Part shown: piece after piece, positions 1-9,920 of the stretch
Numbering within the stretch: position 1 is the stretch's first letter
Layout: each line of letters opens with the position of its first letter
Source of the DNA: Silvibacterium bohemicum
GTDB lineage: Bacteria; Acidobacteriota; Terriglobia; Terriglobales; Acidobacteriaceae
Direction of reading: 5' to 3'
DNA length: 64,000 nucleotides
NCBI RefSeq assembly: GCF_001006305.1
Contig: NZ_LBHJ01000020.1
Coordinates: 434,001-498,000 of the forward strand
Position numbers and translations under genes: made by a program
The notes under the pieces: model-generated
Told to the model about the DNA's origin: nothing
Database searches by the model: none
What the model saw: the letters and a program-made list of their open reading frames with translations, nothing else

Positions 1-3000
1 AGATCGTCACCCTGACGACGCAGATTGTGGATGCGAACGGGAACGTAGTAGCAACCGGCGCACCTCTCACTCAGACAGTGGCCGCGATGACTCCGGGCAA
101 TTTCCCCTCCACCGCATCTCCGATGTTCAGCGAGCAGATCACCGTCAACAATCCGACATTGTGGTATCCAAACAATTCCATCTACGGCACACCATATCTG
201 TACACGGTCAATCACATTGTCAGCGTCAATGGCGTAGTGGTCGATGTTGCGCAGAGCCCGCTCGGCATCCGCACCATTACCTGGAATGCGGACTACCCAA
301 TCATCAACGGCTATCCGATGAATCTATGGGGCGCCTCGGGGCGCTACGACTATCCGGGATTGGGATCATCCGTTCCCGAAGAGCAGCAGTGGCGCGATCT
401 CTCGCTATTGGCTGCAGAGGGCGGAAACATCTATCGTCCGGGACACTCGACCAGCAGCGAAGAATTCGTGAACGCAGCCGATGCCTACGGCATCATGATC
501 GACCAGCCAAGCGGAGACAACGAAGAGGCCTTTGCCGACCCAACAGCCGATATGGTGACGCTGAAGGAAGAGCTGCATCGCGACATGATCGTTCGCGATC
601 GCAGCCATCCGTCCATTCTCGATTGGGAATCGAACAACGGCACCATGGAAGAGTCGGTCGGTGAACCGCTTCTGGCCATCGACTCTGAGTGGGACCCCAT
701 CAATACGCGGGTTGCAGCCGACCGCACGCCTGATCCGGTCAACGGCTATCTTCTCGGCTGCACCTTGGAAGGCTGCGAGGTGCAAATCAAGGAGGATTAC
801 CCGAACAATGCGGCCTGGGGCGCGGAGTATTGGGGCACCGGCACGGCGCGCGGCCTGGCGTGGAACTACGAGCTGGCCTTCGTTGCGCCCTTCCTCGACA
901 ACTGGCGTCAGGGCAGGGCTGCCGGCGCGATGGGAATGGCGCAGTGGTACCTCGCCGACACTCCCGGCGAGACTGGCCAGTTTGTGGAGGCCGGCAGCAG
1001 CACGACGGCTCCTGGAAACGCGAATGCGGTCCGGTCGCTCGGCGCATCCTCGCTGGATCAGAATCGCTTTCCGAAGCTGTTGTACTACGTGTATGAAACA
1101 GCGTGGACGCCATTTTCGATCAAACCGGTCGTTCACCTAGCCGGCCACTGGAACCTTGCCGCCGGGACTGTCCAGGTGAATGCCTTCAGCAACTGCCCAT
1201 CGGTGGAACTGCTGGTAAACGGTGCGCAACAGGGTTCAATCGAGACGCCAAATCCCTGGACGTCAAACGACGAAGGAAATCAGACGCAGACCGCAACCCA
1301 GATTCCCTTCCAGACTTCCTGGATGGTGCCATGGGTCTCCGGCACAGTAACGGCGGAGTGCCTCAACGAATCTGGAACAGTGGTCGCGACAGACAGCAGA
1401 ACGACTGCAGCAGGCGAAAGCAAGATCGTGCTCAATATTGTTCCTGAATTGACCGAGCCCAATGGCACGACCTTCGAAGTCACCGCCAACGGTTCGGACG
1501 CAGCATTTGTTACTGCCACAATCGAAGACGCAAATGGGAATTGGGAACCCCTCGCCTCTGACCTGGTCACATTTTCGGTAAGCGGCCCAGCCACCTATCA
1601 GGGCGGGACTCAGCAATATGTCTCCACCAACACCAACAACTACTCAAACGCCAACTCCACTTATGTGAACGGCGTGCCCGACGCTTACTACCACGCGCCG
1701 GGAGATCCCGAGTTACAGGTCGAAGGCGGCCTGACCAGAATTGCGTTCCGCAGCCAGTTCACTCCGGGCACCGTAACGGTCACGGCTACGGCTCCCGGCC
1801 TGACAAGCGGTTCCGTTTCCTTTCCGATCGTTGCCGTACCCGATCCTCGGACCACAACCAGCGCATGCGCCGCGGTCCCTCCAACGCCGGCCGGATTGAC
1901 GGCAACGGCCACCTCCTCCAGTGTCGTTACTTTGAGTTGGACAGCAGTCACCCCTCCGTCCCACTGCAGCGTCAGTTTTTACAATATCTACAGCAGCACA
2001 ACCAGCGGATTCACTCCGTCCTCAAGCAACCTGATCGCGAGCGGGATCACAACTGCCAGTTACGCCGACACAGGTCTCGCAGACCTAACGACCTACTACT
2101 TCATCGTGGAAGCAGTCGACGGATACGGTACATCCGCGCCTTCAGCGCAGGTTTCCGCATCTACACCGGTCACGCCCCCTTGCAGCACCGCTCCCTCAGC
2201 ACCAACCGGGCTAACGGCAGCAGCCACTTCCCCAAGCATCATCGGGCTCACATGGAACGCGGCCACTCCTCCGGCGAACTGCACCATCAGCTCCTATAAC
2301 GTCTACCGCAGCACCGCCAGCGGATTCGCTCCGGGCGCAGGCAGCCTGATCGCAAATGGTCTAACCAACCCCGCCTACTCCAACGCCGGCCTCGCTTCGA
2401 ATACGACTTATTATTTTGTCGTAGAAGCTCTGAACTCCGATGGAAATTCGCCAGCATCGGCGCAGTCATCCGCCACCACGCCGCCGGCAGATCTTGTATC
2501 GATCGACGCAGGCAGCACCACGGGAGCAGGCAACTCGAACGGCGGCGACAATCCATTTGTCGCGGACGAAGATTACACCGGTGGAACCACCTACTCGGTT
2601 CCGAATGCCATCACCATACCAGCCGATCTCGTAACCATTGCTGCTCCGGAGGCGGTATACCAGTCGGCGCGGCAAGGGGCGATCACGTACACAATTCCAG
2701 GCCTCACTGCCGGAGCCAGCTATACCGTGCGTCTGCACTTTGCGGAGCTGTATTTCACGGCAGCTGGCAGTCGTGAATTTAACGTTGCCATCAACGGCAA
2801 GACAGTGCTGGCCAACTTCGACATCTATGCAACGGCGGGCACGAACTACACAGCCGTGATTGAGCAATACGTCGCCACAGCCAACGGCAGCGGCCAAATC
2901 GTAATCACATTCACCAACGGCGCCCTCGATCAACCCACCATCAATGGCCTCGAAGTGCTTGGAAATTCTTCTGTTTGCTCTGCCGTTCCCTCAGCGCCAA

Positions 3001-4403
3001 CCGGATTGACGGCAACAGCATCTTCCTCCAACATCATCGGCCTGTCCTGGACGGCAGCTAATTCCCCGGCGAACTGCTCGATCAACTCCTACAACGTCTA
3101 TAGCAGCGCAACCAGCGGATTCACGCCGTCGTCGAGCAACCAGGTCGCCAGCGGTGTGACCGGTACGACTTACTCCAACACCGGCCTCGCAGCTTCGACC
3201 ACCTACTACTATGCGGTAGAAGCAGTCGATTTGTTCGGTGCATCGACGGCTTCGGCGCAAGCCAGTGCGGAAACGTCGGCTATTTCGTCATGCAACTCGG
3301 TCCCGCCCACAGGTCCAACCAATCTGACGGCCACAGCGTCGTCCTCCAGCTCCATCAGCTTGAGTTGGACCGCGGCGCCCGCGAATCCTCCCTGCACCAT
3401 AACTTCGTACGATGTCTACCGGAGCACTACCTCGGGATTTACGCCGTCGTCGAGCAACCTGGTTGCGAACGGAATAACGGGCACGAGCTACACCAACTCC
3501 GGCCTGACGGCGTCGACAACGTACTACTACGTTGTGGAAGCGTTCGATTCGTATGGATCGTCAGCAGCCTCTTCACCAGCCAGCGCCAGCACCGCAAGCG
3601 GTGGAGGCAGCTGCAATGTAGCTCCATCCGCGCCGGCGGGACTGACAGCGATAGCGTCATCTCCAAGCGTCATCGGCCTGAGTTGGACCGCGGTGACACC
3701 ACCGGCCAACTGCAGCATCAGCTCTTACTCAATCTATCGCGGCACCACAAGCGGGTTCACGCCTTTGTCGAGCAACCTGATCACTACCGCTACCGGCACA
3801 ACTTACTCCAACACCGGCCTGACGGCATCAACCACCTATTACTACAAGGTGGAAGCCTCCGATACGGAGGGTCCATCTGCCGCTTCCACCCAGGCCAGTG
3901 CCGAGACGCAAGCGGCCAGCGGCAGCACCGAGGTGATAGCCATCGCCGCTGGCGGACCGGCGCAGAGCAACTCCGGCGGTGGCGACTACTCCTTCGCCGC
4001 CGACGAAGACTTCAGCGCGGGCGGGGATAATCAGGTGAGTACCGCCACCATCAATCTGACTCAGCCGGGAGCTAACGCAGCGCCCATGGGCGTGTATCAG
4101 TACGGACGGGCCGGAATCTCCACCTATACCATTCCGGGCCTGACCGCGGGCGCAACTTATACTGTGCTTCTGCACTTCGCTGAAACCTACTTCACCGCCG
4201 CCAGGGACCGCCAGTTCAACGTGGCCATCAACGGCATTACGGTGCTCACCAATCTCGACATCTACGGCACAGTCGGCAAGAATGCCGCGCTGCTGGAAAC
4301 CTTCAACACCACAGCAAATTCCAGCGGACAGATCGTCATCGCCTTCACCACCGGCGCCGCGGACCAACCCCTCGTCATGGGGATCGAAGTCCGCGCCAAC
4401 TAA
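1..4403 (+). CDS. GH2-like glycoside hydrolase with FN3 and malectin modules (5' truncated)
   Basis: The frame is open to the left edge, so the N-terminus is missing; residue numbers count from the GTG at 27. The first ~380 residues resemble the immunoglobulin-like and TIM-barrel parts of GH2 enzymes (RDRSHPSILDW near residue 195; GAEYWG near 264). A DUF4982/Big-like beta domain follows at ~380-610. Then come FN3 modules at about 613-705 and 718-815, malectin at 821-978, FN3 at 983-1080, 1088-1180 and 1195-1295, and a C-terminal malectin domain at 1301-1458. Malectin and FN3 modules usually bind carbohydrate or act as spacers, so this is probably a secreted beta-galactosidase-like exoenzyme. 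Most FN3 modules carry a Cys at the start and another in a PANC-type loop. The usual GH2 Asn-Glu acid/base pair is not evident: the matching site reads WESNNG. The exact substrate is unknown. Confidence 0.75.
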   Translation, partial: IVTLTTQIVDANGNVVATGAPLTQTVAAMTPGNFPSTASPMFSEQITVNNPTLWYPNNSIYGTPYLYTVNHIVSVNGVVVDVAQSPLGIRTITWNADYPIINGYPMNLWGASGRYDYPGLGSSVPEEQQWRDLSLLAAEGGNIYRPGHSTSSEEFVNAADAYGIMIDQPSGDNEEAFADPTADMVTLKEELHRDMIVRDRSHPSILDWESNNGTMEESVGEPLLAIDSEWDPINTRVAADRTPDPVNGYLLGCTLEGCEVQIKEDYPNNAAWGAEYWGTGTARGLAWNYELAFVAPFLDNWRQGRAAGAMGMAQWYLADTPGETGQFVEAGSSTTAPGNANAVRSLGASSLDQNRFPKLLYYVYETAWTPFSIKPVVHLAGHWNLAAGTVQVNAFSNCPSVELLVNGAQQGSIETPNPWTSNDEGNQTQTATQIPFQTSWMVPWVSGTVTAECLNESGTVVATDSRTTAAGESKIVLNIVPELTEPNGTTFEVTANGSDAAFVTATIEDANGNWEPLASDLVTFSVSGPATYQGGTQQYVSTNTNNYSNANSTYVNGVPDAYYHAPGDPELQVEGGLTRIAFRSQFTPGTVTVTATAPGLTSGSVSFPIVAVPDPRTTTSACAAVPPTPAGLTATATSSSVVTLSWTAVTPPSHCSVSFYNIYSSTTSGFTPSSSNLIASGITTASYADTGLADLTTYYFIVEAVDGYGTSAPSAQVSASTPVTPPCSTAPSAPTGLTAAATSPSIIGLTWNAATPPANCTISSYNVYRSTASGFAPGAGSLIANGLTNPAYSNAGLASNTTYYFVVEALNSDGNSPASAQSSATTPPADLVSIDAGSTTGAGNSNGGDNPFVADEDYTGGTTYSVPNAITIPADLVTIAAPEAVYQSARQGAITYTIPGLTAGASYTVRLHFAELYFTAAGSREFNVAINGKTVLANFDIYATAGTNYTAVIEQYVATANGSGQIVITFTNGALDQPTINGLEVLGNSSVCSAVPSAPTGLTATASSSNIIGLSWTAANSPANCSINSYNVYSSATSGFTPSSSNQVASGVTGTTYSNTGLAASTTYYYAVEAVDLFGASTASAQASAETSAISSCNSVPPTGPTNLTATASSSSSISLSWTAAPANPPCTITSYDVYRSTTSGFTPSSSNLVANGITGTSYTNSGLTASTTYYYVVEAFDSYGSSAASSPASASTASGGGSCNVAPSAPAGLTAIASSPSVIGLSWTAVTPPANCSISSYSIYRGTTSGFTPLSSNLITTATGTTYSNTGLTASTTYYYKVEASDTEGPSAASTQASAETQAASGSTEVIAIAAGGPAQSNSGGGDYSFAADEDFSAGGDNQVSTATINLTQPGANAAPMGVYQYGRAGISTYTIPGLTAGATYTVLLHFAETYFTAARDRQFNVAINGITVLTNLDIYGTVGKNAALLETFNTTANSSGQIVIAFTTGAADQPLVMGIEVRAN

Positions 4404-4485
4404 GTACTGACGAAAGTCAGAGCGCATGGCAAGACGTTAGCGCCGTTATCACAACACAAACCACAGCAAGAACTAGGGGAATGTC

Positions 4486-7400
4486 ATGTCAGACAAAAAT
4501 TCAATACGCAGAGTAAAGATCCTTCTTCGCACTTCTCTGGCACTGTTTGTGGTTGGCGCGATGAGTTTTTTCGGTGCAAGAAATGCGGCCGCCCAGGACG
4601 TCGTTGCCATAGCAGCCGGAGGTCCGGCGCAAAGTAACGCCAGCGGTGGAGACTCCTCCTTTGCTGCCGACGAAGACTTCAACGGTGGCGGAGATAATCA
4701 GGTAAGTACAACCACCATCAACCTGGCCCAGCCGGGCGCCAACGCCGCGCCAATGGCGGTGTATCAACACGCGCGGGCGGGCGCATTCACATACACAATT
4801 CCCGGCCTCACGGCAGGCGATCAATATACCGTACTGCTGCACTTCGCCGAGACGTACTTCACCGCCGCGGGCGACCGCAAATTCGACGTTGCCATCAATG
4901 GCACCACGGTACTCACCAACTTCGATATCTACGCAACTGTGGGAGCGAACGCGGCATTGCTCGAGACCTTCACGGCCACCGCGAATAGTGCTGGCGATAT
5001 CGTCGTCACTTTCACCTTGGGCGCTGTAAACCAACCTGTCGTCAGTGGAATCGAAATACGCGGAACCTCATCGGCCTGCGGCGCTGTGCCATCAGCGCCA
5101 ACCGGCCTGACCGCTGCAACATCATCCTCCAGCGCCATCGCTTTGAGTTGGACAGCGGTGACACCTCCTGCGGATTGCACGATCACCTCCTATAACGTCT
5201 ACAGGAGCACCACCAGCGGCTTCACCCCCTCATCCAGCAACTTGATCTCAAGCGGATCAACCGCTACTAGCTACTTCAGCACTGGCCTCGCCGCCTCGAC
5301 GACGTATTACTACATCGTTGAAGCGCTGGACACCGAGGGAGCCTCAGTGCCATCCTCCCAGGTCAGCGCTGAAACTGCCGGTACGGCCTGCAGCACGGCC
5401 CCTTCCGCTCCAACCGGAGTAACCGCCGCAGCTACTTCTCCGAATTCCATCGGTCTGAGTTGGACCGCGGTCACTCCGCCCTCGAACTGCACCATCAGCT
5501 CCTACAGAGTCTACGGCAGCACTACGAATGGATTCTCTCCATCATCGGGCAACCTGATCGCGAGCGGAGTGGCCGGAACCACTTACTCCAATACCGGCCT
5601 TACGGCTTCTACCACTTATTACTACGTGATTGAAGCAGTCGACGCAGCCGGTCCATCGACGGCCTCGACACAAGTTTCGGCCATAACCCCTGCTTCCACT
5701 TCCACGGAAATTGTCGCCATCGCCGCGGGAGGTCCGGCGCAGAGCAACGCGAATGGCGGCGACGCCTCGTTCGTCGCTGATGAATACTTCAACGGTGGAG
5801 GAAACAATGGCCAAGTAACGGCCGCCATAAATTTGACTCAACCCGGCACGAATGCGGCGCCCATGGGTGTGTATCAGAACGGACGGGTCGGAGCTTCAAC
5901 CTACACCATCCCCGGTCTGGCCCCTGGCGCTCAATATGCGGTTCTGCTGCATTTTGCCGAAACCTACTTTACCGCCGCAGGCAACCGCGAATTCAACGTA
6001 GCGATCAACGGCACATCTGTGCTCACCAACCTGGATGTCTATGCCACGGTTGGATTGGACGCGGCCCTGGTCGAGAGCTTCACGGCCACCGCTAACAGCA
6101 GCGGCCAAATCGTGATCGCCTTCACCGGCGGCGCAGAGAACCAACCCTTGATCATGGGAATTGAGATCCGGGGCGCTGCCAGCGCGTGCACTCTCTTGCC
6201 TTCAGCCGCTCCCTCAGGACTGACGGCAAGCGCATCCTCTCCCAGCATCATGAGCTTGGCATGGACAGGAGTCACGCCTCCCCCGAACTGCGCCGTCAAA
6301 TACAACCTATACGCCAGCACAGTCAACGGATTCTCTCCGTCCTCGTCTACGCTGGTTGCAAGTGGACTTACGAGCACCAGCTTTTCCAACACAGGACTGG
6401 CCGCATCCACGACCTACTACTACGCTGTGGAAGCAGTGGACGCGGATGGCGCTTCGGCTCCATCGACAGAAGCCAGCGCTGAAACACATCCCGCTACGTC
6501 GTGCATCTCGATTCCGACGACTGCGCCAGGTGGCCTGGCGGCAAGCCCATCTACCTCCACCACCATCGGCTTGAGTTGGACGCCAATCACCTCACCCGCG
6601 AACTGCACCAACGTCACTTACAACGTATACGGCAGCACAACCAGTGGATTCACGCCCTCGGTCAATAATGAAATCGCCGTAGGGCTTACGGGCACAGAGT
6701 TCTTCAACACCGGACTCGCGCCCTCCTCAACCTACTACTACATCGTGCAAGCTGCGGATGAAGACGGTGTATCGGTAGAATTCTCCGGGCAGGAAAACGC
6801 CACTCCGCTGGCTCCTCCCACTGTGTTGACGGCGGCAGCATCTTCTCCCAACGAGATCGATCTAACCTTCCCTGCGAGCACGGCGGCTGCGCCAGTGATC
6901 TACAACGTATTCCGCAGCACAACATCGCCATTTACGCCATCCGGCAGCAATCAGGTTGGAAGCACCAAGTCCAACTTCTATAACGATGTTGTACTCACGG
7001 CGTCGACCACCTATTACTACACCGTCCAGGCCTCAGGCCCGTCCGGAACGACGACCGTGGGCGGCCCCGTCAACGCGACAACTTTATCGCTTGCTCCCAA
7101 CACCCCTCCCTTCTGGGACGCCAGCAATCTACCGGCTACGCCATCCGGAGACCTCATTACAATCAAATTCCTCAACCGGACCAACGGGCAATATCCCGAT
7201 AGTCAGGTTTACTGGAGTATCGACATCGGCGGTGTCACAACCACCAATTCAATCGCCGCTCAGCCAACGCTCGCGATGCCCGCCAACGCTTCAGGACGGA
7301 TCTACTTCTATCTCGGAGCCGTCAACCAGAATACAAACAACTACTGGGACTTTCTCGAATACACTCTGGGCGCAACCTTCATGAATATGAATTCAACCAG

Positions 7401-7983
7401 AGTGGACGCATTTGGCCTGAAGTATGCGTTCCAATTGAGCTGCAGCGACGGAACAGACATCGCCATCGGTGAAACCGGCGGATCGTTCGCGGAAAGCCGC
7501 GCTAGCTTCTTCCAACGCTACATCAACGCCGTTCCCGCGGATTTCCAGACGCTCGCACAGCTGCAGGCGCCCTATCGAATCGTCTCCCCTTCCGCCGGCG
7601 GCTTCGATACCGGCGGCGCATACCAGACCTACTACAACGATTGGATCGAGCAGCTCTGGGCGGTCAATGGGATCACCATTCCCCTCGCAATCCCCAATGG
7701 AGATGGGCTAGGAAGCTATCCTGACCTTTCTGCCGCAATCTACCGCCATGTCGGGGCTGTTGCGGGAACCTTTAATGCGAATGGCACGCTGGCTAATCAG
7801 GCACTGTGGGGTAACCCGAGCGCTTTTTATCAGACTGCGCCGGCAAGCTACTACGCGCAGTTTCTTCACGCCAATGCCATCAACGCACAGCAATATGCCT
7901 TCCCGTACGACGATGCAGGCGGCTATTCGGCAGATGTGAGTTGCACGAATCCGAAGACGCTTCTCGTAGCCATTGGATGGTAA
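4486..7983 (+). CDS. Secreted GH64-like beta-1,3-glucanase with malectin and FN3 modules
   Basis: This is a 1165-residue exported protein. The ATG at 4486 has GGGGA upstream and is followed by a signal peptide ending near AAAQ (residues 1-36). Modules in order: malectin ~39-195, FN3 ~200-295 and ~300-400, malectin ~405-563, FN3 ~567-667, ~672-775 and ~776-870, then a catalytic region at ~873-1165. That region resembles GH64 laminaripentaose-producing beta-1,3-glucanases: TRVDAFGLKYAF, DGTDIAIGETGG and the terminal YAFPYDDAGGYSADV signature. GH64 enzymes cut beta-1,3-glucans such as laminarin and fungal wall glucan. The N-terminal malectin domain is very close to the last malectin domain of the preceding gene, 82 bp upstream, which points to module duplication. 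Family assignment is from motif memory, without a profile search. Confidence 0.78.
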   Translation: MSDKNSIRRVKILLRTSLALFVVGAMSFFGARNAAAQDVVAIAAGGPAQSNASGGDSSFAADEDFNGGGDNQVSTTTINLAQPGANAAPMAVYQHARAGAFTYTIPGLTAGDQYTVLLHFAETYFTAAGDRKFDVAINGTTVLTNFDIYATVGANAALLETFTATANSAGDIVVTFTLGAVNQPVVSGIEIRGTSSACGAVPSAPTGLTAATSSSSAIALSWTAVTPPADCTITSYNVYRSTTSGFTPSSSNLISSGSTATSYFSTGLAASTTYYYIVEALDTEGASVPSSQVSAETAGTACSTAPSAPTGVTAAATSPNSIGLSWTAVTPPSNCTISSYRVYGSTTNGFSPSSGNLIASGVAGTTYSNTGLTASTTYYYVIEAVDAAGPSTASTQVSAITPASTSTEIVAIAAGGPAQSNANGGDASFVADEYFNGGGNNGQVTAAINLTQPGTNAAPMGVYQNGRVGASTYTIPGLAPGAQYAVLLHFAETYFTAAGNREFNVAINGTSVLTNLDVYATVGLDAALVESFTATANSSGQIVIAFTGGAENQPLIMGIEIRGAASACTLLPSAAPSGLTASASSPSIMSLAWTGVTPPPNCAVKYNLYASTVNGFSPSSSTLVASGLTSTSFSNTGLAASTTYYYAVEAVDADGASAPSTEASAETHPATSCISIPTTAPGGLAASPSTSTTIGLSWTPITSPANCTNVTYNVYGSTTSGFTPSVNNEIAVGLTGTEFFNTGLAPSSTYYYIVQAADEDGVSVEFSGQENATPLAPPTVLTAAASSPNEIDLTFPASTAAAPVIYNVFRSTTSPFTPSGSNQVGSTKSNFYNDVVLTASTTYYYTVQASGPSGTTTVGGPVNATTLSLAPNTPPFWDASNLPATPSGDLITIKFLNRTNGQYPDSQVYWSIDIGGVTTTNSIAAQPTLAMPANASGRIYFYLGAVNQNTNNYWDFLEYTLGATFMNMNSTRVDAFGLKYAFQLSCSDGTDIAIGETGGSFAESRASFFQRYINAVPADFQTLAQLQAPYRIVSPSAGGFDTGGAYQTYYNDWIEQLWAVNGITIPLAIPNGDGLGSYPDLSAAIYRHVGAVAGTFNANGTLANQALWGNPSAFYQTAPASYYAQFLHANAINAQQYAFPYDDAGGYSADVSCTNPKTLLVAIGW

Positions 7984-7998
7984 TACGCTTGAAACGCG

Positions 7999-8024
7999 AG
8001 CCCCTGCCGATGAATGCGGGGGCT
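7999..8024 (+). terminator. Putative terminator hairpin after the GH64-like gene
   Basis: Arms 7999-8007 and 8016-8024 form a 9-bp GC-rich stem with one G-U pair and an 8-nt loop, starting 16 nt after the stop codon. No clear T-run follows, so termination efficiency is uncertain. Confidence 0.45.
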
Positions 8025-8142
8025 ATCTTGGGAGCGAAGGTGATCTACAAGCTGTATCGGATTCGCAGCTAGCCTTGCTACTCAATCTCACTAACGTGGA
8101 GGAACGGGGACTTCGGCATTGGCATGAAGTCTCTCCAGCGCT

Positions 8143-9438
8143 TCAAAAGATGATCTCCATCCTCGCGCCGAAAAGAGTTGTAGCGTAAGCCTTAGTCGCG
8201 TAGGTGGGATGAATGGAGACTTCCATATCCGGGCCGATCCTCACGCTCTGAGTCAGGCGAAGCCGATAAAATGCCTCGAAGATGCTCTCGTGATGTCGAG
8301 CAGGGCGGCTCGGCTCGCTATAGTTGAATGCCGCCCCGAACATATCGCCCGTGCGTCCGAAAGGGCGAACGCGGGCAAGACCGATTCCCTCGATTTGCTT
8401 GATCGCAGTTCCAGCATTGGTGCCGTAGGCAAATCTCCCGAATGGCGTCCAGCCATTCGAAAGCTCATGCTCGAACCCTCCGCCTCCGCCAAATCCACTC
8501 CCGCTACTCTTCGTATCGTCTCGCCACATACCCAGGCGATAGTGCCGGTACTCCTCACCGAGTGAGCCCGACGAAAAGCCCAGTTCAATGCCTTCCATGT
8601 ATTTGCGGTCGACCAGGGTTTCGATATTCCTCTGCTGCGCACCCTCGGTGTCCACGGCGAGTGCATGGATGTAAAAATGAGGAGTGGCCTGGTACTCAAC
8701 CGCGGCGCCGCCCGCATAGGTCCCGTCGTACGCGACTGCGAGATTGCCGTCGTTGGCTCCGTTTAAAAACTGCGTACGCTCGTCGTTATTGAACATGCTG
8801 AGAGTCACGTATTCGTTCGGATGGATCTTGCCCACATAAAACGAGAGCTTCTTATCCAGAAGATCCTGCCGCCAGTAGAGGATATTCAAAGTGATCGGTT
8901 CCTGCGGACCGCCGCCCTGCAGACAATTGAGATAAAGCCCGGAGCCGATGCCATCGCTGAGGTTGAACTGCTGACTTCTACCGATGTTGGTTCCGGAGCG
9001 AACGAGCAGGCTGATAGATCCAGCGCTGCTGCCATGATCGTAGGCAGTCCAGCCTCCGGTGAAATCGAGACGACCACTGAATTGATTGTGCCGGACGCCA
9101 TCCGATGCGACAGTCGCATACTGATTCAAAAAGGTGTACGTCGCGCCGAATTTCAATCGGAGAGATTGCGCGCTTCGGTCTGCGAGTTTGTTTACCGGCA
9201 GAAAAAATGGGGCGAGAGGATCCGGTTCTATGAGAGGATCTGCGGGTATCTTCGACAATGCCAGCGCGTTTACATCCAGCTCCTGCCTGAGCTCGTCGGG
9301 GTCTTTTTTCCGTGGTGTGCTGGGAGCAGGTTGAGATGATTGTCCCGCTTGAACGGCGCTCGAACTTCCGTCATTTGCGCTTTGAGCGTCAGCGGACAAG
9401 CTCGATACAAGTAACAGCAAAAGCAAACAGATCTTCAA
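8143..9438 (-). CDS. OprB-like carbohydrate-selective outer-membrane porin
   Basis: This is an outer-membrane beta-barrel of the OprB family, which lets sugars diffuse across the outer membrane. Evidence is a signal peptide (MKICLLL... to ADAQ), a low-complexity Ser/Pro linker, alternating amphipathic strands, the family-like stretch LYWRQDLLDKKLSFYVGKIHPN, and a C-terminal phenylalanine typical of BAM substrates. The start is set at the TTG at 9438, because GGAGG lies 8 nt upstream (9447-9451) and translation from there gives an ideal signal peptide. An in-frame ATG at 9459 is the alternative and would make 438 residues. The gene faces the glucanase convergently, so uptake of released oligosaccharides is plausible but inferred. 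Confidence 0.75.
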   Translation of the reverse strand: MKICLLLLLLVSSLSADAQSANDGSSSAVQAGQSSQPAPSTPRKKDPDELRQELDVNALALSKIPADPLIEPDPLAPFFLPVNKLADRSAQSLRLKFGATYTFLNQYATVASDGVRHNQFSGRLDFTGGWTAYDHGSSAGSISLLVRSGTNIGRSQQFNLSDGIGSGLYLNCLQGGGPQEPITLNILYWRQDLLDKKLSFYVGKIHPNEYVTLSMFNNDERTQFLNGANDGNLAVAYDGTYAGGAAVEYQATPHFYIHALAVDTEGAQQRNIETLVDRKYMEGIELGFSSGSLGEEYRHYRLGMWRDDTKSSGSGFGGGGGFEHELSNGWTPFGRFAYGTNAGTAIKQIEGIGLARVRPFGRTGDMFGAAFNYSEPSRPARHHESIFEAFYRLRLTQSVRIGPDMEVSIHPTYATKAYATTLFGARMEIIF

Positions 9439-9459
9439 TTGTCTTGCCTCCCAATCCAT

Positions 9460-9920
9460 CCAGCCCGTCTGTTTGGAGTTTCCGGTAATTCATGATTCTT
9501 CAGTATCCGGTTTTGTCCCGATGCACCGGCGCCGCAATCTACTCCGCCGTGCCGATTGTCGCATCGATGAAGTGATTCCTGCGTGAAGCACATCCAGGTT
9601 CACCTGAATTCAGCCTCCAGTGATTTTTGCATACACCATCCACTTGCCAGCTTCGGCGCGAACCTCCGCACCAATCGTGAAAGATAAAACGATTTCTCCC
9701 TCGCCTCTTGCCTGAAGTTGTTCGACAAATTTGTCAAGAAAAACGGCATATTTGTTGCTTATAAGAAATTTTCAAATCGACGTCTGTCAGTTTCTTCGAT
9801 ACAGATCAGCCTTCTTGTCGAGTTGCGATAAGAATAGCTTCCAGAAAAGCCAAAAATGTCGAGTTTCTTATAAGAAAACCGGCACACCCGATGCTCTGTT
9901 TTGAGCGTTCAAGTACCTAG
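9460..9920. promoter_or_regulatory. AT-rich intergenic region with two copies of a CTTATAAG palindrome
   Basis: This non-coding stretch separates the divergent porin and small-protein genes. It is markedly more AT-rich than its flanks between about 9700 and 9880. It contains a 12-bp palindrome GACAAATTTGTC (9724-9735), TTGCTTATAAGAAA (9755-9768) and a perfect 14-bp palindrome TTTCTTATAAGAAA (9864-9877). The two CTTATAAG centres are 109 bp apart. They could be operators for a dimeric regulator or overlap -10 elements (TATAAG). No convincing -35/-10 pair was found. Confidence 0.4.
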
